A stretch of DNA of 64,000 nucleotides, taken from contig JARKPK010000005.1 in assembly GCA_029975295.1 (NCBI GenBank), forward strand, positions 33,795 to 97,794. Reading direction: 5' to 3'. Under the pieces are notes generated by a model that did not search any database, had not been told where the DNA came from, and worked only from the letters and a program-made list of their open reading frames with translations. This stretch comes from Thermoguttaceae bacterium. GTDB taxonomy: Bacteria; Planctomycetota; Planctomycetia; Pirellulales; Thermoguttaceae. Each line of letters starts with the position of its first letter. Position 1 is the stretch's first letter. Positions 60,874-64,000 of the stretch are shown here, piece after piece. A program made the position numbers and the translations under genes.

Positions 60874-61008
60874 TCAATACTCAACCCGCGACCCGAACCC
60901 CCGCAGAAGCACGAACCCGATGCACATGGCCACGAACGCCGCGACCAGCCACTCGGTGCGTCCCATCCGCTCGACATAGTGCGACGCGTCGCGCAAAATC
61001 TGCCACAT
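60874..61008 (-). CDS. Small membrane protein, 44 residues
   Basis: A 45-codon frame on the minus strand begins with ATG at 61008 and ends with TGA at 60874-60876. Its peptide has a charged amphipathic start (WQILRDASHYVERMGRTE) and one hydrophobic helix (WLVAAFVAMCIGFVLL) with a short basic end (RGFGSRVEY). AAAGGG lies about 8 bases before the start. It is too short for routine gene calling but has the shape and start signals of a real single-pass membrane peptide. It lies 85 bases upstream of the diguanylate cyclase gene, so co-transcription is plausible. Function unknown. Confidence 0.62.
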   Translation of the reverse strand: MWQILRDASHYVERMGRTEWLVAAFVAMCIGFVLLRGFGSRVEY

Positions 61009-61261
61009 AAAAGGGCCCTTTGCCTTCCCGACCGATCCCTGCACAATTCTACGTTATTCCCCGGCCGTTGCCGGGCCATGGAGGAGCCGATTCGCTCCAA
61101 CTTGCGGCTCCGCCGACAGTCTCCCATTGCCAAACGTCGCGTTTCGTCGATAATGACTCGCGGAAGGCCGACGCAGCCGGACCGCGAGTCTCGAAGAATC
61201 CGCGCCATCGGCACAATGCGAATGATCGTCAACTTCCCATCGAGCTTTCGGAGGCCCGTTC

Positions 61262-62164
61262 ATGTCGTTGGTCGTCGTCGGATCGGTAGCGTTCGACAGC
61301 GTCGAGACGCCTCAAGAAACCCGTGAGAACGTGCTGGGAGGCTCCGCCGTCTATTTCTCGTACGCCGCCAGCTTCTTCACCGGCGTTCGGCTCGCCGGAG
61401 TGGTTGGCGAAGACTGGCCCCCCGAACATACCCATCTGCTCCGCGGGCGCAACATCGACTTAGCGGGCCTTCAAACCGTGCCCGGCGGCAAAACGTTCCG
61501 CTGGCGCGGGCGCTACCTGGCGGACATGAACAGCCGCGAAACCAAAGAACTCCATCTCAACGTGATGGAGAATTTCAATCCTGTCTTGCCCGATCACTAT
61601 CGCCGCTGTCCATTCCTTTTTCTGGCCAATGGATCAACCGATATCCAGTTGAAAGTACTCGACCAATGCCCCGGCGCCACGCTGGCAGTGGCCGACACGA
61701 TGGACCATTGGATCGCCTCGCAGCGAGATCTGATCGACGAAATGCTGCGGCGGATTGACGGATTGGTGCTCAACGACACCGAAGCCAAACTCCTCACCGG
61801 CGAGCAGAACCTCGTAACCGCCGGCAAAAGAACACTGGAATTCGGGCCCAGGTTCGTCGTCATTAAAAAGGGCGAACACGGGGCGATGTTCTTCAGCAAG
61901 CACGAGTGCTACGTGCTGCCCGCCTTTCCCACCGCGCACGTGGTCGATCCGACCGGAGCGGGCGACTCGTTCGCCGGCGGCATGATGGGCTATTTGGCCC
62001 AACAGCGCGAGTTCGATCCCGAACATCTCAAGCTGGCCCTGGCCTACGGAATTCTCACGGCCAGCTTCACCGTGGAAGGATTCGGGCTCGACGGTCTGAT
62101 CGCCATTTCGCGCGACGACATCGAACGCCGCATGACCGAATACCGCAAAATGCTCAGCTTCTAA
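61262..62164 (+). CDS. PfkB-family sugar kinase
   Basis: The 300-residue kinase has the ribokinase fold: LVVVGSVAFDSVETP and NVLGGSAVYFSYAASFF at the start, GLVLNDTEAKLLTGEQ in the middle and the catalytic signature DPTGAGDSFAGGMMGYL at about residue 229-245, where the Asp is the base. It phosphorylates a sugar or nucleoside; the substrate cannot be deduced. GGAGG is well spaced before the ATG. The gene faces hypB with a 24-base gap. Confidence 0.93.
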   Translation: MSLVVVGSVAFDSVETPQETRENVLGGSAVYFSYAASFFTGVRLAGVVGEDWPPEHTHLLRGRNIDLAGLQTVPGGKTFRWRGRYLADMNSRETKELHLNVMENFNPVLPDHYRRCPFLFLANGSTDIQLKVLDQCPGATLAVADTMDHWIASQRDLIDEMLRRIDGLVLNDTEAKLLTGEQNLVTAGKRTLEFGPRFVVIKKGEHGAMFFSKHECYVLPAFPTAHVVDPTGAGDSFAGGMMGYLAQQREFDPEHLKLALAYGILTASFTVEGFGLDGLIAISRDDIERRMTEYRKMLSF

Positions 62165-62188
62165 TCGCGGAATGGCTCGAAGGCGGCG

Positions 62189-62854
62189 TCATCGCCCCCG
62201 CGATCCTCGCGCCCCCCGGCGGTCGAGCAGCCAAGCGACCAACGGGTCGATTCCTTCGCCCCGCAGCGCGGCGACTTCAAACACCTCGGCCTGCGGGTTC
62301 AATCGCGCCAGGTCTTGGCGTATCCTCGCGCGGTCGAAATTCATCATCGGCTGCAAATCGCACTTGGTGATCACCAGCGCGTCGGAGCCTTGAAATATCG
62401 CCGGGTACTTCACCGCCTTGTCGTCGCCTTCGGCCGTGCTCAGGGCCAGCAACCGCACCCGCTCGCCGATATCAAAGCCGGCCGTGCACACAAGATTGCC
62501 CACGTTCTCCACGACCAACAAATCAATCGTCGCCAGGTCGAACTGGCCCAACGCGGCGGCAATCATATTCGCATCGAGATGGCACGCCCCTTCCGTGTTG
62601 ATCTGGACCACCGGCACACCGATCCGTTGCATCCGTTCCGCATCGATCACCCCCGCGATATCGCCCTCGATGACTGCGGGCCGCACTCCATCGGGCAACC
62701 GCGCAAACAGGACCTCAAGCAGAGTGGTTTTGCCCGCGCCGGGCGAACCGACCAAATTGACGCACAGCACCCCTGCGGCGTCCAACGCCCGTCGATTCTC
62801 CTCGGCCAGTTGATCGTTGGCACGCAGAATGCTCTTCGCCGCAACAATCTTCAT
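62189..62854 (-). CDS. hypB: HypB-type nickel-insertion GTPase
   Basis: The 221-residue GTPase belongs to HypB, which delivers nickel to hydrogenases (and in some organisms urease). LVGSPGAGKTTLL is the P-loop, VIEGDIAGVIDAERM and INTEGACHLDANMI are HypB-type switch and metal-site segments, VVENVGNLVCTAGFDIGE carries a conserved Cys, and ITKCDL the base motif. No N-terminal His-rich or CxxC stretch is present, so storage is absent. GGAG precedes the ATG. No other hyp, hydrogenase or urease gene is in the window. Confidence 0.93.
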   Translation of the reverse strand: MKIVAAKSILRANDQLAEENRRALDAAGVLCVNLVGSPGAGKTTLLEVLFARLPDGVRPAVIEGDIAGVIDAERMQRIGVPVVQINTEGACHLDANMIAAALGQFDLATIDLLVVENVGNLVCTAGFDIGERVRLLALSTAEGDDKAVKYPAIFQGSDALVITKCDLQPMMNFDRARIRQDLARLNPQAEVFEVAALRGEGIDPLVAWLLDRRGARGSRGR

Positions 62855-63161
62855 CCGTTGCTCCGTTACTCGACGCCATTTCTGACCGGATGTCCCCCTG
62901 GGCCGGCCCGCGTTGCCCTCACTCTATTGGATACAGTTCGGGGCTAACCTGCAATGCCCCCAACTGGTCGCATTCACGAGCCGGCCCCAGGCAAGAAAAC
63001 ACGCACGGGAAGGCTCGGCGGAATCGTCCGCCAGAAACCTTCCCGTGTGATTCTTTCATCGGCCAGCAGACGGTTCCCCTCGAACACCGAGGTTCATCCG
63101 CCGCGGCCGAGCTATCAGTTCAACATTGCCGCCCAATGGGTCGGCACGACTTCCTCCGAAT
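62855..63161. other. Gap behind the PEP-CTERM gene
   Basis: 307 bases without a credible gene. It holds the nested terminator hairpin at 63002-63049, listed separately. Confidence 0.5.
63002..63049 (-). terminator. Nested hairpin terminator behind the PEP-CTERM gene
   Basis: CACGGGAAGG (63004-63013) pairs perfectly with CCTTCCCGTG (63038-63047), extended by a G-T and a C-G pair to 63002/63049. Inside, GGCGGA (63017-63022) pairs with TCCGCC (63027-63032) around ATCG. On the minus strand TGTTTTCTT follows. This is the best terminator candidate in the window, 113 bases past the PEP-CTERM stop. Confidence 0.75.
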
Positions 63162-64000
63162 CTACTTCCGGCGCCGGGCCGCGTAGCCCAAGGCCAGCAA
63201 CGCCATCGCGGCCAACGCCCACGTCGAGGGCTCGGGCACCGGGCTGGCGCTGCCGCCCACCTCGCCTCCGACCGGTACCGCCGCTCCGCCGCCGCCCAAG
63301 CCGCCGAAGCTCCACGTGAACCCGCCGCTGCCGTCGCCGATCAACAGCAAGTTCACCACGCTGGTGCTCGACGGACCACTGGTGCCCGTGATCACCACCT
63401 TGCCGTTGTCGTTGATCTTCAGCGTGTCTTGACGCACGTGCTCGGTGACCAACGTCACCAGGCTCGGGCTCGGGCCGCCGTCGCCGGAGTTGAGGCCCAC
63501 CGTCGTGTCGTCAGCCCACGTGCCGTTGCTGTTCACCCCGCCATCAACCTGCAACGTACCGGCCTTCACATAGGTGTCGCCGGTGTAGCTGTTGCTGGCC
63601 GCGGTCAGGGCAGCGGTGCCCGTGCCGGTCTTCACCAAGCCCACCGTGCCGCCGACGTTGCCGGCGATGGTCAGCGTGCCCGCTCCGGCCGCCACGTTCA
63701 CCACGCCGGTGTCGGCCGGGTTGACGGCCGCCGCCAACGTGATGCCGTGGTTGATCGTCTGGGCGTTGCTCGAGTTGTTCTCGATCTTGCCCGCAACGGT
63801 CAGGGCGTTGCCGCCCAGGGTGAACGCACCAGCGTTGCCCTCCGGATCGCTGGCGCCGGCGAACTTCAGCCCGCCGACCACGAGCCCGATGTTGTCGTTG
63901 TCGGGCGTGAGCCGGACGTTGCCGGCGAAGACCACTTGGTCGCCGGCCACCGGGGCGTTGCCGCCCACCCAGTTGCTGCCGCTGGTCCAGAAGTCGTTCG
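63162..64000 (-). CDS. PEP-CTERM protein with autotransporter-type beta-strand repeats, 3' part (5' end outside window)
   Basis: The frame is open up to the window edge at 64000, so the N-terminus lies outside; the GTG at 63968 is internal. The visible part (279 residues) has glycine/asparagine-rich beta-helix-like repeats typical of autotransporter-associated beta-strand repeats (GVVNVAAGAGTLTIAGNVGG, TAALTAASNSYTGDTYVK). The C-terminal sorting signal is Pro-Glu-Pro (VPEPSTW), a hydrophobic helix and a basic RRRK end. PEP-CTERM proteins are processed by exosortase and delivered to the surface or matrix. No exosortase gene is in the window. A hairpin terminator follows. Confidence 0.92.
   Translation of the reverse strand, partial: NDFWTSGSNWVGGNAPVAGDQVVFAGNVRLTPDNDNIGLVVGGLKFAGASDPEGNAGAFTLGGNALTVAGKIENNSSNAQTINHGITLAAAVNPADTGVVNVAAGAGTLTIAGNVGGTVGLVKTGTGTAALTAASNSYTGDTYVKAGTLQVDGGVNSNGTWADDTTVGLNSGDGGPSPSLVTLVTEHVRQDTLKINDNGKVVITGTSGPSSTSVVNLLLIGDGSGGFTWSFGGLGGGGAAVPVGGEVGGSASPVPEPSTWALAAMALLALGYAARRRK

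Noticed and set aside
1..64000. tRNA, rRNA, CRISPR array, transposase or phage genes
   Set aside because: No cloverleaf-like, rRNA-like or regularly spaced repeat sequence and no transposase or integrase motif was seen when reading through both strands.

Overview
The window looks like a chromosomal segment of a planctomycete, most likely of Pirellulales type. This is inferred from family content and not from a marker gene. The supporting features are high G+C, frequent TTG/GTG starts, FG-GAP repeat proteins, Tat-exported Gfo/Idh/MocA oxidoreductases, a sulfatase-fold protein, a DUF58/BatA-like pair, TPR plus ExbB/ExbD transport genes, and a PEP-CTERM protein with autotransporter-type beta-strand repeats. 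I see no rRNA, tRNA, CRISPR array, insertion sequence or prophage, so this is mostly ordinary core and lineage-specific chromosome.

Layout. 1-4.2 kb: end of a DUF58 gene, a BatA-like VWA membrane protein and inositol-3-phosphate synthase. 4.3-11.6 kb: a DEAD-box helicase with a long disordered N-terminus, a small methyltransferase-like gene with an 18-bp palindrome upstream, a lineage-type membrane protein, an FG-GAP protein and an STN-like exported protein. 11.7-19.3 kb: a chemotaxis module, with a divergent cheY, then cheW, cheR, cheA (two HPt domains), cheC, cheD and a second cheY. No receptor or cheB is present. 19.4-29.2 kb (minus strand): SDR and leuB-type dehydrogenase, two Gfo/Idh/MocA proteins, a sugar isomerase/epimerase gene interrupted by an in-frame amber codon, and a large LamG-GH116 glycosidase; this looks like a glycan-processing group. 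29.3-33.2 kb: pteridine-reductase-like SDR, rmlD, galE and an RmlC-like epimerase. 33.4-36.1 kb: ECF sigma factor and UvrD-type helicase, apparently co-transcribed.

36.9-44.3 kb: a 895-residue acyl-CoA synthetase/GNAT fusion of PatZ architecture, an unknown gene, a Tat-exported flavodoxin-like protein followed by a [2Fe-2S] thioredoxin-like ferredoxin, a DUF374 acyltransferase, and dapF. 44.8-51.0 kb (minus): a five-gene operon (1034-residue secreted helical-repeat protein, TPR protein, ExbB, two ExbD) ending in a strong hairpin. 51.5-54.4 kb (minus): ECF sigma factor and a transmembrane VWA protein whose cytoplasmic N-terminus has short tandem repeats, a plausible anti-sigma. 55.4-58.3 kb: two overlapping membrane-anchored genes sharing a roughly 100-residue module present three times in total; I do not recognise this family. 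58.4-64 kb: a sulfatase-fold protein that has lost its catalytic residues, a GGDEF diguanylate cyclase, a previously uncalled 44-codon membrane peptide gene, a PfkB kinase, a lone hypB, and the 3' end of a PEP-CTERM protein running off the window with a nested terminator hairpin behind it.

The most novel-looking items are the three-copy membrane module (55.4-58.3 kb), the sigma factor/VWA repeat pair, and the TPR-ExbB/D operon. The most concrete sequence-level surprises are the amber codon at 24998-25000, the small gene at 60874-61008, and the TGTTC-N4-GAACA palindrome at 6666-6683.
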